A stretch of 64,000 nt of DNA from the NCBI RefSeq assembly GCF_902167145.1, contig NC_050096.1:84192683-84256682 (forward strand), in the 5' to 3' direction. Of the stretch, positions 19,374 through 30,330 are shown piece after piece. Under the pieces are notes generated by a model that worked only from the letters and a program-made list of their open reading frames with translations, searched no databases and was not told the DNA's origin. Source of the DNA: Zea mays. Lineage: Eukaryota; Streptophyta; Magnoliopsida; Poales; Poaceae. Every line of letters starts with the position of its first letter. Position 1 is the first letter of the stretch. Both the position numbers and the translations under genes were made by a program.

Positions 19374-22300
19374 GCAGTTCAGGAGACCCCTGGCATGATA
19401 GTAGGTATGTTCCCAATCGACTCCCAGATTGTAGAAGTGTTATTTGATACTGGAGCAACACATTCTTTCATTACTGCATCATGGGTAGAAGCACATAATA
19501 TTCCAATAACTACCATGTCAACCCCCATTCAAATTGACTCAGCCGGTGGTAGAATTCGAGCCGATAGAATTTGTTTGAATGTATGTGTGGAAATAAGGGG
19601 GATAGTGTTTCCCGCTAACCTCATAGTAATGGGTACTCAAGGAATATATGTCATCCTAGGGATGAATTGGCTAGATAAGTATCAGGTAGTTATCAGTTGT
19701 GATAAGAGGACAATCAAGTTGGTCTCCCCACTAGGAGAGGAAGTGGTGACCGAGTTAGTCCCGCCTGAGCCAAAGAAAGCAAGTTGTTATCAGATGGCTG
19801 TTGATAGCAGTGAAGCAGACCCAATTGAGGCTATCAAGGTTGTGTCTGAGTTCCTAGATGTGTTTCCAAAGGACTTACCAGGTATGCCACCAGAGCGGAA
19901 AGTTGAATTTGCCATAGAGCTTCTTCCTGGAACTGCCCCCATCTTTAAGAGAGCTTACAGAATATCCGGACCAGAGTTGGTTGAGCTTAAGAAGCAGATT
20001 GATGAGCTGTCAGAGAAAGGATACATCCGGCCAAGCACCTCGCCTTGGGCCGCCCCTGTATTATTCGTGGAGAAGAAAGATGGCACCAAAAGGATGTGTA
20101 TCGATTATCGAGCTCTGAATGAGGACACCATCAAGAACAAGTACCCTTTGCCCAGAATAGAAGATCTGTTTGACCAATTGAGAGGAGCCAGCATGTTCTC
20201 CAAGATAGATCTGAGGTTAGGTTATCATCAGCTCAGGATCCGACCTTCAAACATTCCAAAGACGGCATTCATTACCAAGTACGGGTTGTATGAGTTCACT
20301 GTGATGTCTTTCGGTCTAACAAATGCACCGGCCTTCTTCATGAATCTAATGAACAGTGTATTCATGGACTATCTTGATAAGTTTGTGGTGGTATTTATTG
20401 ATGACATTCTAATATATTCTCAAAGCGAAGAAGAGCATGCAAGTCATTTGAGGATGGTATTGCAGAGATTGCGAGAGCACTAGCTGTATGCAAAGTTGAG
20501 CAAGTGTGAGTTCTGGATCAGTGAAGTCCTATTCTTGGGTCACATAATCAACAAAGAAGGATTGGTTGTGGACCCGAAGAAAGTGGCAGACATTCTGAAC
20601 TGGAAAGCGCCAACAGATGCTCGAGGAATTAAGAGCTTCATTGGAATGGCCGAATATTATCGGCGATTCATTGAAGGGTTTTCGAAGATTGTGAAACCAA
20701 TGACAGTGTTGCTAGGCAACAAGGTTGAGTTCAAGTGGACCCAGAAATGTCAAGAGGCCTTCGAAGCGCTGAAAGAGAAGTTGACTACAGCGCATGTCTT
20801 AGTCTTGCCTGATGTGCACAAGCCCTTCTCGGTGTATTGCGATGCTTGTTACACAGGCTTGGGATGTGTGTTGATGCAAGAGGGAAGAGTTGTGGCTTAC
20901 TCGTCTCGACAGCTGAAAGTTCATGAGAAGGATTACCCAATCCATGACCTAGAGTTGGCAGCAGTGGTTCGCGCATTGAAGACATGGAGGCATTATCTAT
21001 ATGGACAGAAATGTGATGTTTACACAGACCACAAGAGTCTGAAGTACATATTCACTCAGTCAGAGCTGAATATGAGGCAACGAAGATGGTTGGAGTTGAT
21101 CAAAGACTATGAGTTGGAGATTCACTACCATCCGGGCAAAGCGAACGTAGTGGTAGATGCTTTGAGCAGGAAGAGTCAAGTCAATCTGATGGTCGCTCGT
21201 CCGATGCCATATGAGTTAGCCAAAGAGTTCGACAGGTTGAGTCTCGGGTTTCTAAATAATACACGAGGAGTCACAATTGAGTTGGAACCTACCCTGGAGC
21301 GGGAAATCAAAGAAGCGCAGAGGAATGATGAGAAGATCAGTGAGATCCGGCGACTGATTCTGGACGGCAGAGGCAAAGATTTTCGGGAAGGCGCAGAAGG
21401 TGTGATATGGTTCAAAGACCGCTTGTGTGTTCCCAATGTCCAATCTATTCGGGAGCTGATCCTCAAGGAAGCTCATGAGACAACCTATTCGATTCACCCT
21501 GGAAGTGAGAAGATGTATCAGGATTTGAAGAAGAAATTCTGGTGGTACGGAATGAAGAGGGAAATTGCAGAGCATGTGGCAATGTGTGATAGTTGTCGAA
21601 GGATCAAGGCAGAGCACCAGAGACCAGCTGGATTGTTGCAACCGTTGCAAATTCCTCAGTGGAAGTGGGATGAAATCGGTATGGACTTCATAGTCGGATT
21701 GCCTCGCACTCGAGCCGGCTACGATTCCATTTGGGTAGTGGTGGACCGCTTAACCAAGTCAGCCCACTTCATACCTGTCAAGACCAACTACAGCAATGCA
21801 GTATTGGCAGAATTGTACATGTCTTGGATCGTTTGTCTTCATGGTGTGCCAAAGAAGATAGTGTCAGACAGAGGAACGCAATTCACCTCTCATTTCTGGT
21901 AGTAGCTGCATGAAGCCTTGGGTACACATCTGAATTTCAGTTCAGCCTATCATCCGCAGATAGATGGTCAGACCGAAAGGACCAATCAAATCCTTGAGGA
22001 CATGCTGAGAGCCTGTGTGTTGCAAGATGAGTTTGGATGGGACAAGAGGTTGCCTTATGCAGAGTTCTCCTATAACAACAGTTACCGGGCCAGCTTGAAG
22101 ATGTCACCATTTCAGGCGCTTTATGGAAGGAGTTGTAGACTCCACTGCAATGGGATCAGCCTGGAGAGAAGCAAGTGTTCAGGCCAGACATTCTGCTTGA
22201 AGCTGAAGAGAACATCAAGATGGTCCGAGAGAATCTGAAGATAGCGCAATCGAGGCAGCGAAGCTATGCAAACACAAGAAGAAGATATATGAGTTTCGAA

Positions 22301-22729
22301 GTTGGAGATTTTGTCTATCTGAAAGTGTCACCGATCAGAGGAGTCAGAAGATTCGGAGTCAAAGGTAAGCTAGCACCCCGCTACATTGGTCCATATTAGA
22401 TTCTCGCAAGGCGTGGAGAAGTGGCCTATCAGCTCAGTCTGCCAGAAAATTAGTCTGCTATGCATGATGTCTTTCATGTGTCTCAGTTGAAGAAGTGTCT
22501 GCGAGTGCCAGAAGAGCAGTTGCCAGTTGAAGGTCTTGAAGTCCAGGAGGACTTGACCTACATTGAGAAGCCAACGCAAATCCTTGAGACTGCAGACAGA
22601 GTCACCCGAAGGAAGACCATCAGAATGTGCAAAGTCAGATGGAATCACCACTCTGAGGAAGAAGCAACCTGGGAGCATGAAGATGATCTGATGGCTAAAT
22701 ACCCTGAGCTCTTTGCTAGCCAACCCTGA
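19374..22729 (+). pseudogene. pol (PR-RT-RH-INT-chromodomain) of the Tekay-type element, broken
   Basis: Ordered domains: protease ([11 protein letters not shown], about 19443); RT with [12 protein letters not shown] and FIDDILIYS (catalytic IDD about 20398); RNase H ([21 protein letters not shown]); integrase zinc region (HPGSEKMYQDL to CDSCRR), DFIVGLPR, SDRGTQF and YHPQIDGQTERTN; and a C-terminal chromodomain (KVRWNHHSEEEATWE, about 22560-22725). Breaks: TAG at 20481, two adjacent TAG at 21900-21905, a one-base loss near 22137, then TAG at 22397 and 22451. The chromodomain places it among chromoviruses, which target heterochromatin. It has no coding capacity as it stands. Confidence 0.92.
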
Positions 22730-22765
22730 ATCTCGAGGGCGAGATTCTTTTAAGGGGGATAGGTT
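22730..22765 (+). promoter_or_regulatory. Polypurine tract of the Tekay-type element
   Basis: TTTTAAGGGGGATAGGT immediately before the 3' LTR start fits the plus-strand primer tract of Gypsy elements. Confidence 0.75.
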
Positions 22766-25720
22766 TGTAACGCCCCAAATTTTGGAGCTGAATTTTTTAT
22801 TTTCTTCACTCGTCAAATTCGGGTGTTACCCTTTCCTTTTTCCTTTTCCCCTCGCTAAGCCTTGATCTTTTCCAAAGTTGTAGCGAGATTCGGCTTGAGA
22901 TCTCGTGTAAAGCAAAACCCTAGAAATACTTTATTTTGTTTGCTGCACCATGTCGAACCATGCATTTGTTTTGATTGATTGAAATTGTGAAAACCATTCA
23001 TCTAGATTTAGAGAAAAAGGAAAACCTTTTCTTTTCTCCCTCCCACCTTCCTCCCCTTTCAGCCCAGCCGGCGCTCCCCCCCGCGTGGCCCAGCCGGCTC
23101 GGCGGCCCAGCTCGCCCCCCTTCTTCCCTCCCCCGCTCCCCTCGCGCGCGCCCCGCGCGGGCGGTTGCGCCACCGCCGCCACCTCCTAGTGGGGCCCGCT
23201 CGTCAGCCGCGCCCCCCCAGAATCGCCCCCCTCTTTCTCTCTCCCTCCCCTACCCCCCCCCCCCCCCCGCGCGCACGATCTCTCCTCCCACCTCACGCCG
23301 CTCCCCTGCCCCGGCTCGCCTGCCGCCCGCCCACGGTGAGCCCTCCCCTCCCCTCCCTCTCCCTTCCCCGCCCCCCTCTTCTTCTTGCTTGGCTCGGTCG
23401 CGCCCCCTCCCTCTTCCCCGCGCCCGCCCCGCCCAGCGCGGCTCCTCCGCCCTCGCACCCCCCGTGCGGCCACGGCCCCCGGCGCGCTCGCCTTGCCTCG
23501 GCGCCCGCTGCCGTGCTCTCGGCGCGTGGCCATGGTGGCCACGGCGTCGCGCCCGGCCCCGGCATCCCGCCCCGTCCCCCGGCGTCTCGGCCTCGGCCGG
23601 TCGACCATGGCGCGGCCGCGCCTGCCCTTCCCCGACATCCGCCCGCCCCAGCCCCTCCCTGCGCGGCGTCCCCGCCACGCCCGGCGAACTCCCCTGCCCC
23701 GTCCCCAGCGCGGCCTCGGCGGCGCGCTCGCCCCGCCCCGGCCCGGCGCGGTTTCGGCTCGCGTGGCCGTGGTGCCCCTGCGTAGCGCGGCACGTGCGCA
23801 GCTCGGCCCCGGCGTGTGCGCGACCCGTTCGCGACGCGTCAGCGCGGCCCTACGCGTACGTGCTCGCGTGGAGCGCGAGGTGCTATGGCATGGCTCGCCG
23901 TGCCCTCGGCGCGCTCGTCTACCCCCTAGACGCGCCCGTCTACCCCCCCCCCCCCCCCCCGTGTAACCCATGCGTAGTGATCGCGTTATTTCTATTAATA
24001 AATGGGAACTCAATTTGGAAATTGGTTACGTTAATTATTTCATGTAGCTAATATTGGACCTCGTTTAATGTTGATCAATTGAAAATAGTTATAATTCTAT
24101 TAGTGCATGTGGCTAATACTTGTTAGTGTAACTCGATGGAATTAAATCACGCAATGATTAGTTATGCATCTACCCGTAATACGCTTCGACTATAGCTTTA
24201 ACCACTGCGAGACCTTCCCTCTTCTCTTTCTAGCCATGGCGAATGCAATATCGCATGTCATACTCTACGCATATTCAATCTATCTGTTCTCTTGTATGGT
24301 GTACTGTTTGTTTCCTAATTCGAATGGATGGATGTATGTATGTTTGCGCTCGCATAGAGAACGATCCGGTTGAGGAGCCCGAAGAACTCACAGGAGAAGC
24401 CCCTGAGCAGCAGCTGGTTGGTGGAGGCAAGTGTCCCTTGACCTATCTCTGTCCTATACATTCTTTAATTCACCTCCCGCAATTCACAGTTATACCTAAG
24501 GATTGACTACCTTTTGTTATCCATGTCCTTGTTTACCTATCTGGGTTGGATTATTATTGCTTAGCCTTATGCTATTGCTCAACTTTAATCAATGAACATG
24601 ATGAGAATTATCAATGATACGCTGTTTTCCCCTCGTTTATTATGATGTTATACTTGTGGCCTTCAAGGGGGCTCGAGCGGTTTCTCGAGTGCCTCTCTGT
24701 AAGGACTTATTCGTTGGATGACCGCCCGGGAAAACACTACAACCATGAGGGTGGAATGGGGTGCCCTTAGCTGAATAATTAGAGGATCCGAGGTGTAGTT
24801 CGCTTAGCCGTCGTGCCATTAATGGGGCTCGGTGTATGCGGCTCGCGGTGCATTTAGGAAACCTAACGGGCGGCTACAGCCTCGGGGAATCTTTATAAAG
24901 GCTATGTAGTGATACCCTGCTAGGCCACCTAGGTAGTGGTCAATGGGGAGTTGCTCTCTCCGGGCAGAAAGGGAATCACGGCTTGTGGGTAAAGTGCACA
25001 ACCTCTGCAGAGTGTTTGAAAACTGAAATATCAGCCGTGCTCGCGGTTATGAGCGGCCAAGGGAGCTCCAGTGATTAGTGGTACTTGATCAGAGATGTTC
25101 GGTTTGCAGGTGGCAATGAGATTGATGGTTCTTGGTATTGGTTTTAGTAATGGTAAGTGGTACTCTTTCCGTTTGGAAAGGAGTATGTTTGGGTTAATAA
25201 CGTGGGTTAATTCTAAAACTTGGCTTTCTCTACTAGTAATAATAATCTGACCAACTAAAAGCAACTGCTTGACTTACCCCCACATAAAGCTAGTCCACTA
25301 CAGCCAAACAGGATACTTGCTGAGTATGTTGATGTGTACTCACCCTTTCTCTACACACCAAACCCCCCCATCCCCAGGTTGTCAGCATTGCAACCCCTGC
25401 TCAGGAGAAGATGAAGCTGTGGAAGGAGACCACCAGGAGTTCCAAGATTATGATGAGTTCTAGGCGTGGGTTAGCGGCAACCCCCAGTCGGCTGCCTGTG
25501 AAGGCCGCGTTTATCTACGTTTCGTTTTCGCACTTTGATTATTGTAAAGACTATGTGGATGTCTCAGACTTATGATGTAATCGACTATTATTTCCCTTTT
25601 TAATACTATTTGAGCACTGTGTGATGATGTCCATGTTATGTAACTGCTGTGTACGTGAATTGTTGATCCTAGCACGTACATGGTTCGCATTCGGTTTGTC
25701 TTCTAAAACCGAGTGTTACA
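22766..25720 (+). repeat. 3' LTR of the Tekay-type element
   Basis: 2955 bp, TGTAACGCCC to GAGTGTTACA, followed by TGCAC duplication (25721-25725). It holds the GC-rich centre (23060-23960) with C homopolymers. It lacks the hAT insertion (empty site near 23065-23073) and about 0.3 kb of GC-rich sequence present in the 5' LTR. It keeps the split coding-like tract in frame (24357-24426 and 25378-25463). Confidence 0.92.
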
Positions 25721-25725
25721 TGCAC

Positions 25726-26248
25726 ACAGTGAGAAAAACGAGAACCCACGATCCTAGGTAGAAAGGTGGCGGTGGCTAAAGACGATGCTCTCAAGCATGT
25801 CAACTCTTTTGTATATATAGACACTTGCTAATATGCTTTTATTCTAAAGGCTCATTAGTGTTCTCATGTATCATGATTGTCTGTTAAACATAGATTTCCC
25901 AGATGCACTAGAGTAAATCATCTATGTAATTGTCCCAACCCTTTAAGTGTGTGACCCATTAGGTTCATGTGTAGATGGCCATAATCGAAAACCATTTTAA
26001 GCCATTATTAGTCAATATCAGTGTCTAGCAACACACTTTGAATCTCATGTACACATAAAATATCATATCAACTGAACCTTGATATACACGTGTCTTAAAC
26101 CATTTACCACAAAATATTCATCACACTCAAGACGAGATTATTGTCACCCTTGTAAAATCTCAACATTTCACTCGATCTTATAATAGATTGCAACGTGTGA
26201 CTAACTCTTTAGTCATATCATGATTAACTCTTTAATCACATTAGCATG
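25726..26248. other. Unassigned AT-rich sequence
   Basis: No coding signal or recognisable repeat border was found. It lies between the Tekay duplication and the first block of old minus-strand Gypsy LTR material. Confidence 0.5.
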
Positions 26249-28125
26249 TGTCATACCCGGATTTTAGTGGGCAAACCCGGACCCAAATCAAATGTATACT
26301 AGGATCATGTCTCACACATATGATGACTCATGGTACAGAAATGAATGTCACATCTTTACTATATAATAGGAGTTCTGTACAAAATAGCTAAATAATTACA
26401 TCATATGAAGACAATGATTCAACAACCATAGTTGACTGAGATACGACGACCTAGACCTCTCACGAACCCATCGTGACCTCCTTCATGCTCCTCATCTTGC
26501 GGTACCTGTCCTTGACCTGGGGGGAATGTGAGTACAACAAGGGTGAGCTCACATATGTTCATCGTTCAACAAGTTGTGGGGAATAATATGTATCAGCTCA
26601 CTTTCATTGGGGCTCATGTGAAGTGTAAGGTTTACCAAAGGAGATGATTAAAGCTGAGCATAAATTTTAAAGTTGGTCAAAGTTTTATTAGCAGTTACTA
26701 AGTATAAGCAGATACCAACCCAAATAAATAAGGGTTCACAATTATAATAACACCCACAATGTAGTGCAAATGACAAATTAAGTTTAATCCATAAGTTAAT
26801 CATGTGAGTGTCCGAGCCGTCATGACCGTGAGCACGGTTGATATACTAGTTTTACACTATAAAGAGGTTGTGCATTGAAGCGTCCCGATCCTTTGAGACT
26901 CAAATGTGATACAAATACTAGTCCCAGGAGGCTAGTAAACACATTCATTTCATCAGATAGTGCAAAGTCTTTACATAATAATTATTACAATACCAAAGAA
27001 AGTTCTAGCGAACTTTGGATACATAGCAGAGTGGAAGAAAATTTGCCCAAGCCATAGGCAGACTGGGTGCAGACACAACCCCCTTCTAGTCGAACATAGC
27101 AGAAAGGAAGTCTTCGGTAGCTGAAAAACATAAATAAATCTGGGTGAATACTTGCGTATTCCACAAGCCCATCCCACCCGTAAAGAGGGAGATACCTATA
27201 CAGTACATGCTTGATATGGTGGAGTTGTAGTCACTCTTTATTTTTCTCAGAGAAAGGTGATACTTGATGTTTTTACCCAAAAAATAGAGAGGTAGCACAT
27301 TTTCACACTCAACCACCACTGAGCTTCCCGCTCCTGTGGCTTCGTCTTTATTTCCAAAAATTCTCACGCATTTCCCCTTTTCCTAAGAATAAAACACTAA
27401 TTGTCATACCACACCAGACTTGTCCATACCAGTGGACACAGACTATTCGAATAGGTTTCAAACTCTGCGGAGAGGGGTGCACTTTACCCACTAGTCCGGC
27501 TCTGCGATCTCACTGCCATGAGATCCAACACCGAAGATCTTTCCTTCCTTGCACGTCCTTACCTTAGCGATTATACCAGAAGGAAAAAGGCCACCACCAT
27601 GCCCAAACCAGGACAAAACATTCCCCTTCCTTATCCTCCCGGTGCTCCCCAACCATCATAATCTTGGGGTTCGGACCGTGCAAGTTCAGATCGAGTGACT
27701 GCCCATACAGTCTCGAGTGGTTGTACTTGTCATGAGTACATGTAGTGAAGGATGACAAACTGGTCCTTAAACGAGGGGGGCAATCCTTCATGCTCACACC
27801 TAACCTGGCTGAGCCAACACCTTAGGACCTCCCAAACCAGGGAGTCCCTGATCATCCCACTCAATTGGTGATAAGGGTGATAACCCTTCATCATACACAT
27901 TTTGAGAAAACATTTCTCTTCTTGAAACCATTACCCTAACCCACATCTTTTGCAGCAAAAAGGTATCCTTTAATGCAGGCTATCACTCGACTCACGATGC
28001 ATAGAAACCATCCCATATCCCGGCTTAGGTAGTGGTAGAAAGAATAGGTAATTTATGCATCATAAACATAAGACATTTGTATGATTATTTTCCACTTACA
28101 TAAAAGTCAATCATGTAGGTATCTA
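26249..28125 (-). repeat. Decayed Gypsy LTR-like block A (truncated)
   Basis: On the minus strand it would end GGGTATGACA at 26249. Segments at 26295-26360, 26530-26880 and 27450-27540 align by eye with 30385-30430, 30600-30930 and 30905-30985 of block B. Shared phrases include CAAGGGTGAGCTCAC, TTAATCATGTGAG and an imperfect GAGCCG..CATGGCTGATAT stretch. It breaks off where the Copia RNase H fragment begins. Extra material at about 26880-27440 has no counterpart in B. Short open frames here are not genes. Confidence 0.55.
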
Positions 28126-28480
28126 ATAATGATTTTACTTGTATATGCCTCTTGTTTTGGTCATGGAAGAGGCTTCATCAACGAATCAGCAACATTCATA
28201 TCTGTGTGCACTTTGCAAATCTTCACATCACCAATATTAATGATCTCTCGAACAAGGTGATAGCATCGAAGTACGTGTTTGGATTTTTGTGCAATCTAGG
28301 GTTATTGGCCTAGGCAATGGCACCATTATTATCACAATAAAGGTCTGAATGATTTGGCACACTTAGGACCACACCCAACATAGAAATAAATTTTCAAATA
28401 CAAACAACCTCCTTAGTAGTTTCTAACACCGCTATATACTTGGCTTCTATCATAAAATCAACCACTATCTCTTGCTTGAA
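28126..28480 (-). pseudogene. Copia RNase H fragment
   Basis: Reading the minus strand gives the Ty1/Copia RNase H signature: IEAKYIAVLETTKEVV, then LYCDNNGAIA, then a RLHKNPNTC-like stretch. Several stops and frameshifts are present. It directly abuts, in the same orientation, the end of the Gypsy RNase H region. No Copia RT or LTR was found alongside, so it is an isolated fragment. Confidence 0.7.
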
Positions 28481-28484
28481 ACTT

Positions 28485-29830
28485 TTCCAACGTATTGGTC
28501 CTCCATTGAGGCATAACATAAATCCAGATTGCAATTGACTATCAACTCTATTGGTTTGAATGGCTTGTGACTTAATGCATTAGTCACCACATTTGTTGTG
28601 TCGGGTGTATACTGAATAGCAAGATCATAGACCATTATCAATTCAAGACATCACCTCTGCCTCAAATTTAAGTCATTTTGGGTGAAGATGTACTTTAGAC
28701 TTTTATGATTCATGAAAATATAACAAGGCTCACCATAAATATAATGGTTTCATATCTTTAAATGCAAATTTGACTACATCAAGATCAAGGTCATGAGTGA
28801 GATAATTTTCCTCATGCTTCCTCGGTTGCTTTGATACAGAGGCAATCATCTTCCCTTCCTGTATACAAGACCATCTCAGGAGGCATCTAAATACATAGTA
28901 AAGCATTTACAAATCTTTGGAAGAGTAAGAACATGAGTAGATACCAATCTCTCCTACAATATATAAAATCTACACTCACAGTCATCAGTGCATTTGAATT
29001 TCACATTTTTGTGAGTGGGTTTGGACAATGGATTAGCAATGATAGAGAAATACTTCTCAAATATCCAATAGTATCTAGCCATGCCTAAGAAGATCCTCAC
29101 CTCTTTGTCATTAGATGATATTTCACATTCAATTATGGTGGAAACCTTGCTTGGATTCACAGAGATGCTATTCTCGTTGATTTGTGACCAGAAAAATAAC
29201 TTGTGTTATCCAAAACTCACACTTCTTAAATTTAGCATAAATCCCTTGATCACACAATGTTTGGAGTATCATCCTCAAATGTTGCTCATGATCTTAGTCT
29301 TTGAGAAAATTAATATGTCATCAATGAATACCACCACAAAATGGTCAAAATCATGAAACATGTTATTCATGGACTCCATGAAATATTAGTTAACCCAATG
29401 GCATAACTTTGAACTTTTAATGCTCATACATCATGGAAAACATTATCTTCTCAATATCCTCTTCCTTCACTGAGATTAGGTTGTAACCAAATTGGAGGTA
29501 AATTTTTTAAAAGACTCTACAACCTTTAGATGGTCAAATAACTCATCAAAGTGAGGCAATGAGTACTTATTGCCATTATGTTCAACACACAATAATTCAC
29601 ACACATCCGCCAACTCCATCCTTATTCTTTATGAAGAGTACTAGAGTCCTCCATGGAGACACACCATGTCTTCTCAACTTTTTGGACAATAGATCATCTA
29701 ATTGTTCTTTCAAATCTTCTTTAGATGGATAGGACAAACAATATGGGGCAATGGAGACATATCTGGTACCATGTATTATATCAATATGAAACTCCACCTC
29801 ATGCTTGGGTGGCATTCTAGGAAGCTCATC
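28485..29830 (-). pseudogene. Decayed Gypsy RT / RNase H
   Basis: On the minus strand: the RT entry (PPKHEVEFHIDIIHGTRY, LKEQLDDLLSKK, SPWRTLVLFIKNKDG) at 29815-29597; the RT-to-RNase H connector (SNDKEVRIFLGMARYYW, NVKFKCTDDCE) at 29160-28954; then [14 protein letters not shown] and RQR.LELI-like text down to about 28490. Frame changes and stops are numerous, and the central RT region is diverged. It is an old, inactive copy. Confidence 0.75.
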
Positions 29831-30330
29831 TAGAAAGACATTAGGATAATCTCAAACCATATGAATTCTCTCAATATTCAAGGACTTTGAGGGGTACTCA
29901 AAAGTCCAAAGAAACCTAAAATTCACAGTACAACTAGGAAACATCTCCACCAAAACAAAAAATAGAGTCCAAAGGAGTACCAGCTTGAAAAGTTAATCAC
30001 CCTAAGGCTATCTCTAGCAGACTCCCTATCCCACCGCCTATCTGACTCCCTATTTCAAACTCCACTATATAAATAGTACAGTCTACAGTGCAAGATAGTA
30101 CTTTACAAGCCCATATACATGACCTTGCTGGAAATATCCTAAGGGAGTCTCTAGAGAAATAGTTATTTTCAAAAACATTATATAAAAGCTCATTGTCAAT
30201 GTAACTAATCCATACTAAGGATTACATAAAAGACTAATGTTGTAATCACCATTAAATTTGCCACAAAGTCATCCTTCTCAATACATATCACACAAACCAA
30301 GCATACTACTGAACTTGATATCAATCAGAA
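29831..30330. other. Spacer with candidate MITE
   Basis: Mostly unassigned. A 130-bp unit at about 30008-30137 has imperfect inverted ends (GCTATCTCTAGCAG and the complement of CTTGCTGGAAATAT) between two CCTAAGG heptamers (30001-30007, 30138-30144), compatible with a small DNA transposon. It was not matched to a known family. Confidence 0.4.

Larger units (their letters stand above)
2767..25720 (+). mobile_element. Tekay/Del-type Ty3/Gypsy chromovirus, decayed, host of nested insertions
   Basis: Full element: LTRs at 2767-6774 and 22766-25720, both starting TGTAACGCCC and ending in a GGTGTKACA- or GTGTTACA-type terminus. It is flanked by a perfect 5-bp duplication TGCAC (2762-2766 and 25721-25725). 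A tRNA-Met-type primer site (TGGTATCAAAGCC) follows the 5' LTR and a purine tract precedes the 3' LTR. Internal order is accessory ORF, gag with a CCHC knuckle, protease, RT, RNase H, integrase and chromodomain, the order of chromoviruses. A hAT element sits in the 5' LTR and a 9.7-kb Tat-like element in gag. Multiple TAG stops and frameshifts make it non-autonomous now. Confidence 0.93.

Noticed and set aside
7122..22453. TAG-only interruption as evidence of amber recoding or suppression
   Set aside because: A plant nuclear element is read with the standard code, frameshifts accompany the TAGs, and the ancestral codons are mostly CAG or TGG. Methylation-driven decay explains the pattern better.
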